A stretch of 37,205 nt of DNA from Hyphomicrobiales bacterium (lineage in GTDB: Bacteria > Pseudomonadota > Alphaproteobacteria > Rhizobiales > Rhizobiaceae): positions 1-37,205 of the forward strand of contig PAPH01000054.1 in assembly GCA_002709005.1 (NCBI GenBank), written 5' to 3'. The translations under genes were made by a program, and so were the position numbers. Below, piece after piece: positions 13,512 through 20,980 of this stretch. How positions within the stretch are numbered: the first letter of the stretch is position 1; each line of letters starts with the position of its first letter. Under the pieces are notes generated by a model. It saw only the letters and a list, made by a program, of their open reading frames with translations, was not told where the DNA came from and made no database searches.

Positions 13512-15059
13512 TCAGCCCTCCGGGAATTCACCGTGGTTGCGGCAGGCAAGTGCAAGGTCTGCGATGCCGATGATCCCGGCGCTTGCGCCAAGACGAGCAC
13601 GATGCACTTGCGGCGCAACGGCCGGTGACATTGCGGCTATCTGTTTCTTGACGCGATCGAGAAAACCCGCGGCCAGTCCCACACCGCCGCCGACGACAAT
13701 TCGTCCCGGGTCAAGGGACAACTGGATGTCACAGCACAGGCGCGCGAAACGGCGGGCCACATCGTCAATGATGAGACCAGCCCATTCCTCCCCAGCCAGG
13801 GCGGCCTCAAAGACAGCCTTCGGGTCGCCGGAATGCCCGAGGCGAGCGGCCTCCGACGCGATGAAGGGACCGCAAATGCGGCTCTCCAGCGGCAGATCCC
13901 CCCCATCGGGATACCGCATCTGACCGAAATGGCCGGCGATGCCGCCGACCAATCTGCCGTTGGCCACGATACCGCCGCCAAGTCCTGTCGAAACTGTCAG
14001 GAAGACCAAATCGGAGGTGTCGTCGCTTGCCCGGAACTCGCCCCAGGCCGCGGCCTGGGCGTCATTCGCGGCGACGACAGGAACACCAAACAGCTCTGCA
14101 GCCTGGGCTTCGAGCGCAAACTCTTCCTTGATGGCAAGCGTCGCCTCGTTCATCGCACGCCACCTGCCATTGCGCACCGCGCCGGTCACGGCAAGACCCA
14201 AAGCGGCATAGCGGCCTTTCCAGGGTCCAACAGCCTCGGCGATCGCATCGAGCCAGCTTTCGGGGGAGCCGGACCTGTTCGTGCGGATTTCCACAGTCTC
14301 GATCAGGTCGCCGCCCTTCACCAGGGACGCCATGGTCTTGGTGCCGCCCAGATCGACGGAAAGCACCGTGGGGGCGGGAGCAGGAGAGTAAATCTCCTGC
14401 AGCGCCTCGCGAAACCAGGTCGTCACATGTTCCGTCCGCGTGATCGCAGACCCGACCACCACCGAAAATGCGCCCGCCCGCGCTGCGGCCTGCGCCTGTT
14501 CGGGCGTGCGGATGCGGCCCTCAGCGATCACATTCGGCGTGAGCCGCCGCAGACCCGCAATTAGCTCGATATCCGGCTCCGTCGGCTCGGGCCCGCCTGT
14601 GTAGCCCGCCATGGTAGACCCGACGAAGTCCACACCGGCGGCAAGCGCCCTCCGGGCGTCGTCGATGCAACTGCAGTCGGCCATCGACAACTTGCCGGCC
14701 TTGCGTACGGCCTCAGCCAGCGCATCGACGCTTGCCGGCCGCGTCCGGTCCGTCGCATCAAAGGCAATTATATCGGCGCCGGCCGCAGCCAGGTCGTCAA
14801 CATCGGAAATGAAGGGAGTTATGCGCACCGGGCTGTCGTCGAGATCACGCTTGATGAGCCCAATGATCGGAGCATCGGTCGCATTGCGCACAGCCGAGAC
14901 ATACGGGACCGATTCAATACGAAGCCCGACGGCACCCGCCGCCAGCGCCGCCAGACCGAAGGCAACGACAGAGGAACTGTCATCCATCGGCCCGCCCGGG
15001 ACGGGCTGGCATGACACGATCAGTCCATTCTTGAGAATTTCAGTAAGCACGTTCACCAT
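13512..15059 (-). CDS. nanEK: Bifunctional NanE-NanK: N-acylmannosamine-6-phosphate 2-epimerase fused to ROK-family kinase
   Basis: A 515-residue fusion. Residues 1 to about 225 are NanE, a TIM-barrel enzyme that converts ManNAc-6-phosphate to GlcNAc-6-phosphate: LIVSCQPVPGGPMDD at the start, the conserved Lys in IIGLIKRD, and the conserved Glu in VIAEGRIRTPEQA. From about residue 233 follows a ROK-family sugar kinase: the ATP-binding SVDLGGTKT, the Asn-Asp pair in VVAANDAQAAAWGE, and the TVSTGLGGGIV motif. The usual ROK zinc signature (CxCGxxGC) is missing; the region reads GIAGHFGQMRYPDGG. The ATG at 15059 is preferred over a TTG 11 codons earlier. The gene is divergent from a GntR regulator and lies near nagB and nagA, so it belongs to an amino-sugar pathway. 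No nanA lyase is in the window. Confidence 0.9.
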   Translation of the reverse strand: MVNVLTEILKNGLIVSCQPVPGGPMDDSSSVVAFGLAALAAGAVGLRIESVPYVSAVRNATDAPIIGLIKRDLDDSPVRITPFISDVDDLAAAGADIIAFDATDRTRPASVDALAEAVRKAGKLSMADCSCIDDARRALAAGVDFVGSTMAGYTGGPEPTEPDIELIAGLRRLTPNVIAEGRIRTPEQAQAAARAGAFSVVVGSAITRTEHVTTWFREALQEIYSPAPAPTVLSVDLGGTKTMASLVKGGDLIETVEIRTNRSGSPESWLDAIAEAVGPWKGRYAALGLAVTGAVRNGRWRAMNEATLAIKEEFALEAQAAELFGVPVVAANDAQAAAWGEFRASDDTSDLVFLTVSTGLGGGIVANGRLVGGIAGHFGQMRYPDGGDLPLESRICGPFIASEAARLGHSGDPKAVFEAALAGEEWAGLIIDDVARRFARLCCDIQLSLDPGRIVVGGGVGLAAGFLDRVKKQIAAMSPAVAPQVHRARLGASAGIIGIADLALACRNHGEFPEG

Positions 15060-15089
15060 ACCTGTTGTGGAGGACCAGACTAATTCAAG

Positions 15090-15128
15090 CAATACCAGAT
15101 TACAACCAGTTTTGCCTTACTGGTATTG
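15090..15128. promoter_or_regulatory. Candidate GntR/HutC operator in the nanEK-regulator control region
   Basis: A perfect inverted repeat, CAATACCAG (15090-15098) and CTGGTATTG (15120-15128), flanks an internal ACCAG half-site (15105-15109), which also pairs as ACCAGT/ACTGGT with the right arm. It sits just upstream of nanEK and between it and the divergent GntR gene. Similar half-sites in the same order recur before nagB (16042-16074). Regulators of the NagR/DasR class bind sites built from TGGT and ACCA half-sites, so this is probably where the adjacent regulator acts. Confidence 0.6.
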
Positions 15129-15219
15129 TCTGGATTGCAAATGGCCTTTCAGGGTTGAAAACTAATCGAAATTTTCCGAGAAATGGGCGCCCGCAAGTCG
15201 CTCTGCTTGCATTCCCTCG

Positions 15220-16023
15220 ATGAGGTTGTCTGTTTTGAATCAGGATCTGCCGCAGGATAGCGAGAGCAGCAATTCACCTGGCGATGCGCTTCTCGAGCGG
15301 CTGGCCATAAGCCTCGAGAGATCCGACGACCATTCGCCAATCTACATGCGGCTCGCGATCGCATTGGCTGAGGCCATGGACGAAGGCCAAATTGGCCGCG
15401 GTCGCAGTTTGCCGAGTGAGAGACTGCTGGCGGAGCACCTCAACATTTCGCGCGTTTCGGTCCGCCGCGCTATCGCCGAGCTCGAAAGTGAGGGCCGCGT
15501 CAGTCGCCGCCACGGCGCCAGAACAGTGGTTCAGACGCGCGTCCGCAAGGATCTGCCCAACCTTACGGGCTTTTCTGACGATATTCGTGCGCGCGGGATG
15601 GAGCCGAGCTTCACCTGGATTTCCAGGGGAACCGTGGTCGGAACGCTGCAGGAGACCATGGCGCTCGGCCTGCCCACACAGAGCGAGGTCATAAGGCTTG
15701 TGCGCATACGCAGCGCCGATGGAACCCCGATTGCGCTGGAGCGCGCCGTCGTGCCGAAATCCATTCTTCCGGATGCGATGCTGGTGACGAAGTCGCTGTA
15801 TGAGACGCTCGCCTCCCTCGATGCGCGTCCGCATCACGGCTTTCAGCGCATACGCGCAGATGTCATGTCGGAAGCGGAAGCCGAAATGCTGCAAGCTGCA
15901 CCGCAAACACCCATGCTGGTGGCCGAACGGCGTTGCTTCCTCGAAGATGGCCGACCGGTTGAGTTTACCCAGACGCGCTATAATGGCCGGGTATACGACT
16001 TCATTTCCGATCTCCACCTGTAA
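15220..16023 (+). CDS. GntR/HutC-family regulator (NagR/DasR-like) of amino-sugar genes
   Basis: A 267-residue regulator. A GntR winged helix-turn-helix spans about residues 38-105, with the hallmark GRSLPSERLLAEHLNISRVSVRRAIAEL region followed by GRVSRRHGART. A UTRA ligand-binding domain of the HutC subgroup spans about 115-262 and ends in the typical RPVEFTQTRYNGRVYDF. HutC regulators of this kind sense glucosamine-6-phosphate or GlcNAc-6-phosphate and repress nag genes. It is divergent from nanEK and upstream of nagB and nagA, with related operator-like repeats on both sides. The first 35 residues before the DNA-binding domain are Ser- and Asp-rich and may indicate a somewhat later true start; no strong ribosome binding site is visible at 15220. 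Confidence 0.88.
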   Translation: MRLSVLNQDLPQDSESSNSPGDALLERLAISLERSDDHSPIYMRLAIALAEAMDEGQIGRGRSLPSERLLAEHLNISRVSVRRAIAELESEGRVSRRHGARTVVQTRVRKDLPNLTGFSDDIRARGMEPSFTWISRGTVVGTLQETMALGLPTQSEVIRLVRIRSADGTPIALERAVVPKSILPDAMLVTKSLYETLASLDARPHHGFQRIRADVMSEAEAEMLQAAPQTPMLVAERRCFLEDGRPVEFTQTRYNGRVYDFISDLHL

Positions 16024-16041
16024 ACTGACGTCGACGAATAC

Positions 16042-16074
16042 AAACCAGTTGCATACCACTTTTGGCTCTGGTTT
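16042..16074. promoter_or_regulatory. Candidate GntR operator upstream of nagBA
   Basis: AAACCAG (16042-16048), ATACCA (16053-16058) and CTGGTTT (16068-16074) repeat the arrangement seen before nanEK: two ACCA half-sites 11 bases apart, then a reversed CTGGT. It lies in the 107-base gap between the regulator gene and nagB, which suggests that nagBA has its own regulated promoter in addition to read-through from the regulator gene. Confidence 0.5.
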
Positions 16075-16130
16075 AATCTCGCTCAACAGTCGCCCCTTTT
16101 TCGGCGCTCCCGTTGTAGCGAATTATATCA

Positions 16131-16928
16131 ATGCCCATGAAAATTCACGTGCTCGAGACTCCGGCGTCCGCCAGCATATTCGTCGCCAGGATCCTCGCCG
16201 CTCAGGTGCAAAAAAAGAACGGCAGCGTGCTCGGCCTCGCCACGGGGGGCACAATGCCTCCGGTCTACGAGGAGTTACTGTCAATCGCGCGAAAGCAGCG
16301 GATTTCCCTGACGGACATTTCCACCTTCAATCTCGATGAATATATCGGCTTGTCGCCGGAGCATCCCCAGTCCTACAGCCGCTTCATGCGGCATCACTTG
16401 TTCGATCGTATCGATTGCGACAGGAGCCGGCTCGCGGTTCCCCGTGGCGACAGCCGCGACCCCGATGCGGAGGCACAGCGCTACGAAGCCGCAATCAAAC
16501 AATCGGGGGGCATTGATCTGCAGCTTCTTGGGCTTGGGGCAAATGGCCATATCGGGTTCAACGAACCAGGAGCTTCCTTTTCGTCGCGAACGCGTGTTGA
16601 AACACTGTCGGAAGACACCCGCCTTGCCAACGCACGCTTTTTTGCGCACGGCGAGATTGTTCCTTCCGAGGCAATCACCATGGGAATCGGGACGATCCTT
16701 GAGGCGCGTTCGATCGTGCTGCTTGCTGCCGGAGAGAGCAAGGCTCCCGCCGTACGCGCCATGATCGAGGGGCCGATAACCCCCGACTGTCCGGCAAGCG
16801 TCCTGCAGAAACACCCCAATGTCGCGGTGGTGCTTGACGCTGCGGCGGCGGCACTCCTCTCGCCGAGTGAAAGCATCACGCATCATGGCGTTACGCCAGC
16901 GCAACCGGAGCCAACCAATGCCAGCTAA
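16131..16928 (+). CDS. nagB: Glucosamine-6-phosphate deaminase (NagB)
   Basis: A 265-residue enzyme that converts glucosamine-6-phosphate to fructose-6-phosphate and ammonia in the cytoplasm. Conserved elements are LGLATGGTMPPVY (phosphate loop, about residues 34-46), FNLDEYIGL (proton-transfer Asp69), and GLGANGHIGFNEPG with His140 and Glu145. The position matching the E. coli catalytic Asp141 is Asn here, a variation I recall as common in NagB proteins outside enterobacteria. The TMGIGTILEAR and ESKAPAVRAMIEGPI blocks are also typical. The start could be the ATG at 16131 or 16137; neither has a strong ribosome binding site. Its last 11 bases overlap nagA, so the two are co-translated. Confidence 0.92.
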   Translation: MPMKIHVLETPASASIFVARILAAQVQKKNGSVLGLATGGTMPPVYEELLSIARKQRISLTDISTFNLDEYIGLSPEHPQSYSRFMRHHLFDRIDCDRSRLAVPRGDSRDPDAEAQRYEAAIKQSGGIDLQLLGLGANGHIGFNEPGASFSSRTRVETLSEDTRLANARFFAHGEIVPSEAITMGIGTILEARSIVLLAAGESKAPAVRAMIEGPITPDCPASVLQKHPNVAVVLDAAAAALLSPSESITHHGVTPAQPEPTNAS

Positions 16929-18084
16929 TCAGCAAGGCCGAGTAAAGAGCGCCGTAATCGCAGATGCGCTTTTCGACGGCACCGGCGCAGAACCCCGCCG
17001 GGACGCTGCCGTGGTCTTTGCCGGCGGGGTGATCGAAGCAATCCGCCCTGTCGCGGATCTTTCCGCAGACACTGAAATCATCGCCCACGCGCCCGTCGTA
17101 ACGCCCGGATTGATCGACCTGCAAATCAATGGCGCAGGAGGCGTACTGTTCAATGACGCCCCGACTCCCCAGACCCTTGCAACGATGGCGGCAGCCGCAC
17201 GCAGGGGCGGCACTGCTTACTTTCTACCCACCTATGTCACCGCCCATGGACAAGGTTTCATCGATGCGATGAGGGCGGTCGAGACTGCAATCTCTCAGGG
17301 ACAGCCCGGCATCCTCGGCATTCATCTCGAAGGTCCCTTCCTGTCCCCCAAAAGACCCGGCATTCACCCAAAAGACGCGATAAGGGTGCTCGATGGAGCC
17401 GATATAGAAGCGCTAGGTCGCGATATCGGCGGCCCGCGGCTCATAACACTGGCTCCGGAAGAAGCTCCCCCAAGCGCGATTGCGACCCTCAAACAGAACG
17501 GCGCCGTCCTTTTTGCCGGTCACAGCGAAGCAGGCTTCGATACGATGGTGGAAGCGGAGAGCCAGGGACTGACGGGTGCGACGCATCTCTTCAATGCCAT
17601 GTCTCAAATCACCGGGCGCGAGCCGGGTGTGGTCGGATCCGTGTTCGACAGCAAGACGCTGTTTGCCGGCATCATCGCGGACGGCGTCCATGTACACCCG
17701 TCCAACCTGCGTCTGGCTTTCCGGTCCTTGGGCGCCGAGCGGCTGTTTCTTGTCACCGACGCCATGCCCACACTTGGCACGACGATCACGGAATTCGATT
17801 TGCTGGGTAAGAAGATTCATCTCGATGGCCTGAAACTTCTCGACAGCAAAGGAACGCTTGCCGGCGCGCATATCGCGCTCGACGCGTGCGTTCAGAATGC
17901 CATCGAGCTGGCTGGCGCAACGCCCGCCCAAGCGGTCCAGATGGCGACATCGACCCCGGCGCGTGCAATCGGGATGGAGCACCGGATAGGCCGTATCGCG
18001 CCGGGATATTCCGGAACGGTCACGCTGATGGACAAGACGTTCGCCGCGACCGATGTAATATATTCACAACATGATCAGGTCTGA
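16918..18084 (+). CDS. nagA: N-acetylglucosamine-6-phosphate deacetylase (NagA)
   Basis: A 388-residue amidohydrolase that removes acetate from GlcNAc-6-phosphate to give glucosamine-6-phosphate for NagB. Family motifs in order are VTPGLIDLQINGAGG (where the barrel begins, about residue 62), GIHLEGPFLSPKRPGIH (metal-binding Glu), FAGHSEAGFD (metal His), GATHLFNAMSQ (metal His) and LVTDAMPTLG (catalytic Asp). The ATG at 16918 is chosen because GGAG lies seven bases upstream and the sequence before it is not NagA-like. It overlaps nagB by 11 bases. Together with NanEK and NagB it completes the route from ManNAc-6-phosphate to fructose-6-phosphate. A strong terminator hairpin follows 125 bases downstream. 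Confidence 0.93.
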   Translation: MPANQQGRVKSAVIADALFDGTGAEPRRDAAVVFAGGVIEAIRPVADLSADTEIIAHAPVVTPGLIDLQINGAGGVLFNDAPTPQTLATMAAAARRGGTAYFLPTYVTAHGQGFIDAMRAVETAISQGQPGILGIHLEGPFLSPKRPGIHPKDAIRVLDGADIEALGRDIGGPRLITLAPEEAPPSAIATLKQNGAVLFAGHSEAGFDTMVEAESQGLTGATHLFNAMSQITGREPGVVGSVFDSKTLFAGIIADGVHVHPSNLRLAFRSLGAERLFLVTDAMPTLGTTITEFDLLGKKIHLDGLKLLDSKGTLAGAHIALDACVQNAIELAGATPAQAVQMATSTPARAIGMEHRIGRIAPGYSGTVTLMDKTFAATDVIYSQHDQV

Positions 18085-18210
18085 CGTGCAGACGTCGGCA
18101 GAAGGGAGACCAGGTCACCGGGCCTGCGATCCGGCCGGTTGTGAAGGGAAGTGCTCGGCAAAGCCGATGGGTGATCGTTGAGGAATCGGATGATATCGTC
18201 TCAGACGGAG

Positions 18211-18245
18211 ACGTGCCTGCGCAGCTGAAGGCTGCGCAGGCACGT
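18211..18245. terminator. Strong bidirectional hairpin terminator after nagA
   Basis: A perfect 15-bp stem, ACGTGCCTGCGCAGC (18211-18225) and GCTGCGCAGGCACGT (18231-18245), with a 5-base loop lies between the convergent nagA and PRC-barrel genes. On the plus strand it is followed by ATTTCC, a weak T tract. The length and GC content of the stem make it the most likely end of both transcripts. Confidence 0.75.
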
Positions 18246-18284
18246 ATTTCCGGTTTCCGGTAGACGGGATGGGACGGAAGGGGA

Positions 18285-19118
18285 TCAGCCGGGGTTGTAA
18301 GCGGGCTGTGCCTTCAGCGTCTCTTCGGTCGAATCGATATAGACGCGAACATCATCGCCGTTCTCGTTGCGGATAATGGACACTTCGTCGAGACGGACGG
18401 CAATCCGGTGTTCACCCATGCCGAGGAAGCCGCCGATATCCATGACGATCTGCTTCACCGAAGCGTCATCGTTCAGGACCAGCTTTTCGACTTCGCCGAT
18501 GTCCTCGTCCTTGGGGCCGTAGACATTGGCACCCGTCAGAGCTTCCGAGGTCAGCTCACTTGTTTGAGCGTCGCGGTAGCCGTCACGCTCGACCTCAGGG
18601 CGAACAATGGCCGGGGTTCCCTCCGCTGGGGTGGTGTCCGCGCGTGCGGTATCTGTCGTCGTCGCCGGGGTTGATGCATCTGCTCTCTCGGCAGAGGCCT
18701 TGTATGCCGGCGCATCGGTCAACATCTGCTTGTTCGAATTGACGACCAGAAAATAGTCGTCGGCTTCGTCGCCGTCCTTGACGAATTTGACGCTCTCCAT
18801 TGCAATGGCGACGTCCTTTTCGCCCATGCCGACGAAACCGCCGACGCCGAGTATCACGGCCTTTACGGCCCCATCGCGGCTCAGGATGACATCGTTGACT
18901 TCACCGATATCGTCCCAGTCCTTGTTGGCGTCCTGCGTGACGGTCATGTCGTCCGACAACTCGGTTTCGGTCGCATAAATGCGCATGCCAATGAACGCAG
19001 AGGCCGGGATGTCGGTTGCCTGCTGTTCGTACATCGTCATCGGGGCCATATTGGCCGCATAGGCGTTACCGCCGAGAAGGACGAGCGTCAGCGCAGTGGT
19101 GGTGAGAAACTTATTCAT
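18285..19118 (-). CDS. Exported protein with two PRC-barrel domains
   Basis: A 277-residue secreted or periplasmic protein. Residues 1-21 are a signal peptide (Lys at position 3, core ALTLVLLGG, cleavage near AYA). Two PRC-barrel-like domains follow, about residues 40-130 and 185-268. Each holds the repeated core DIGEVNDVILSRDGAVKAVI / DIGEVEKLVLNDDASVKQIV and then GGFVGMGEKDVAI / GGFLGMGEHRIAV. The two are joined by a Thr-, Ala- and Asp-rich linker (about 140-180). A good AAGGAGATACC ribosome binding site precedes the ATG, and a GGAAC-N17-GTT promoter of the EcfG type lies upstream. Such proteins are common in Rhizobiales and are tied to stress responses. Its molecular task is unknown; PRC domains often bind proteins or RNA, or act as surface adaptors. 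Confidence 0.88.
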   Translation of the reverse strand: MNKFLTTTALTLVLLGGNAYAANMAPMTMYEQQATDIPASAFIGMRIYATETELSDDMTVTQDANKDWDDIGEVNDVILSRDGAVKAVILGVGGFVGMGEKDVAIAMESVKFVKDGDEADDYFLVVNSNKQMLTDAPAYKASAERADASTPATTTDTARADTTPAEGTPAIVRPEVERDGYRDAQTSELTSEALTGANVYGPKDEDIGEVEKLVLNDDASVKQIVMDIGGFLGMGEHRIAVRLDEVSIIRNENGDDVRVYIDSTEETLKAQPAYNPG

Positions 19119-19235
19119 GGTATCTCCTTGGATGCCGTGGTGCTCGGTCGCCGTCGCTGTACGGAGATGGTTACAGCGGCAACCTTCAGGCTTTCATCAG
19201 TGAGCCAATCGAGCTTGTGAACTCCGTACAACCTA

Positions 19236-19260
19236 AACTTTTTTTGGCAGCTTTAGTTCC
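19236..19260 (-). promoter_or_regulatory. EcfG (general stress sigma factor) promoter before the PRC-barrel gene
   Basis: On the minus strand GGAAC (plus 19256-19260) is followed after 17 bases by GTT (plus 19236-19238). This matches the GGAAC-N16/17-GTT promoter used by EcfG, the alphaproteobacterial general stress sigma factor controlled by PhyR and NepR. It leaves a leader of about 110 bases before the gene's ATG at 19118. The spacer is rich in A. The match is by eye; the base before GTT is A, not the preferred C. Confidence 0.6.
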
Positions 19261-19285
19261 AACTTTCAGTTGATGCCTTGTGGTT

Positions 19286-20620
19286 TCAGGCATCCTTTCT
19301 GTCGCCGGCCTGCGTCACGAAGAGATGGCCCACGGCTCCGCGCTCCATCATGACCATGAACGCCTTGTGACGAAATTCGAGGGTGTCGCGATCGGCTTGC
19401 GATCCGATCTGCCCCGCATCCGCGAGCACGAGATCCGCGTGGCGCCTGAGCGTCCGCTGCCGCATGACATCGGTCTCGCAGCTCATGACCGCCGTCAGCA
19501 CCTCGAGTACCCGGATCAGCACTGCGGTGCTGCCGACGCCGTTCTGGCGGATCATGTGGAACATCGCATCCACCAGCCCGTCATAGGTGGTGGCAGGCGT
19601 GACCAGCACCAGCCGTCCATCGATCAGCGTCAATCCGCTCGACAGATGCCGGGGCACCATGTCGCACAGAGCCGCGCCCAGACGATCGACGACGCTCATG
19701 GCGGTGTGGGGATCATTGATGCCCGGGGAGAGAGCCCGCACCGCGACCTCGACGAGCTGACGGATGGGGAATTCGAGATCAGAGGCACTGCCCCGCTGGC
19801 CGCCGAGCGCGGTTGCTGCCCTGATCGCCTCCTCGCAGCCGTCTGTCTGCGGCCGGACGAGCGCGATAGGCGCTCCTGGAAAGACATAGTCGCCCGGCCG
19901 CACCAGCATATGGATGAGGGCATTGTTTTCCTTCGCCCAGCCGGCAAGGCCCTGGCTGTCGAATTGCTGGAGATAGCCGCTGCGGGAATCGCAGACGGGA
20001 ACGGCATCGCGCCAGATCTCAATCGGCGGAGGTGATGGCTGACGAGTATCGAGCGTGAGCCTGTCGATGGCGGTCCTGACGTCTTCGCTCACCAGCCCGA
20101 TGACGGTATCCACATTGATCCGGCCGGCCATGTGGCCCACGAAATAGATGAGCGTGCCCACGCTGACAAAGGCAAGAAGAATGCCGAAGGAGAGCGAAAA
20201 ATTGGGAACGAAAGCCCCTTCGTCCTGGGTGCGCACCGTGCGAAGAACCATGAGGGCATAGGAAAACGTGGCGAGAAAGACGCCGAGCGTTAACTGGTTG
20301 CCACGGTCCTTGACGAAGTTGCGCAGGAGCCTCGGCCCCATTTGCCCGGCGGCGAGCGACAGCGCGGCGATCGTTATCGAGAAGACGGTGCCGGCGACGC
20401 CGATCGTCGACGAGGCGACGGCACCCAGAAGGGTGCGCGCACCCGTTCCGCCGCCATTATAGAGCAGCGGACTGTTGAGCAGCCAGGGGGGAAGGAGGCC
20501 CGCGGCATCGATCTGGACGAACAGGATGGCGAAAACGATGCCGAGCACGGTCATCGCGGCGGGCACGAGCCAGAAGGTTTCGGAAATGGCGATGAGTAGT
20601 TTGCGGAGGCGGGCCTTCAT
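19286..20620 (-). CDS. DUF2254 family integral membrane protein
   Basis: A 444-residue protein of the DUF2254 family. Its N-terminal half has about four membrane segments (roughly residues 12-35, 75-95, 110-135 and 150-172), after a short basic start. The C-terminal half is cytoplasmic or periplasmic and has the family hallmark VRALSPGINDPHTAMSVVDRLGAAL region, plus GLTLIDGRLVLVTPATTYDGLVDAMFHMIRQ. The family function is unknown. The ATG at 20620 is preferred to a TTG 18 codons earlier, because the sequence between them is Pro- and His-rich and unlike a membrane leader. It is followed on the same strand by the PRC-barrel gene after 167 bases. Membership of the stress block is inference from neighbours. 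Confidence 0.85.
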   Translation of the reverse strand: MKARLRKLLIAISETFWLVPAAMTVLGIVFAILFVQIDAAGLLPPWLLNSPLLYNGGGTGARTLLGAVASSTIGVAGTVFSITIAALSLAAGQMGPRLLRNFVKDRGNQLTLGVFLATFSYALMVLRTVRTQDEGAFVPNFSLSFGILLAFVSVGTLIYFVGHMAGRINVDTVIGLVSEDVRTAIDRLTLDTRQPSPPPIEIWRDAVPVCDSRSGYLQQFDSQGLAGWAKENNALIHMLVRPGDYVFPGAPIALVRPQTDGCEEAIRAATALGGQRGSASDLEFPIRQLVEVAVRALSPGINDPHTAMSVVDRLGAALCDMVPRHLSSGLTLIDGRLVLVTPATTYDGLVDAMFHMIRQNGVGSTAVLIRVLEVLTAVMSCETDVMRQRTLRRHADLVLADAGQIGSQADRDTLEFRHKAFMVMMERGAVGHLFVTQAGDRKDA

Positions 20621-20980
20621 CAGTGGCGGACCGGGTTGGTCCGCGATGCCTCGGTGCGGGGCTTTCGTCGGCAAGGCTGTCGTTCAGCATGCACCATCGC
20701 CCGGTTCCCGCTTGTTCGGGTGGACCACCTTATGGCGGGCCCACCGAGAAAATAAGTCCACAGCCGGTATCGGCTGCGGATGAATGAGGACGATCAGGCC
20801 TTGTCGGCGACCTATTTGACCCGTTTCCTGGCTTCGACCTTGGCCTTCATCGACCTGGCGTCTTGCCGGGAACTTTGCCTGCCGCTAGGCGCCTGACTGT
20901 TTCAGACTGGGGAACGGGTGGTGGGGACAATCGTTCCGGAGCACGCGAAGATAGCGGCGGCGAAGATGGCCTTTCGACGA
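20621..20980. other. Intergenic region upstream of the DUF2254 gene
   Basis: About 360 bases between the end of the antiporter gene and the start of the DUF2254 gene, both on the minus strand. It should hold the DUF2254 promoter, but no clear sigma70 or EcfG boxes were found. On the minus strand a short stretch near 20813-20850 encodes Lys- and Arg-rich residues ending in a stop, without a credible start. No RNA gene is visible. Confidence 0.35.

Noticed and set aside
16131..16928. Asn in place of the E. coli catalytic Asp141 in NagB, considered as a sign of inactivity
   Set aside because: The same Asn occurs, as I recall, in many NagB proteins outside enterobacteria, and Asp69, His140 and Glu145 are intact.
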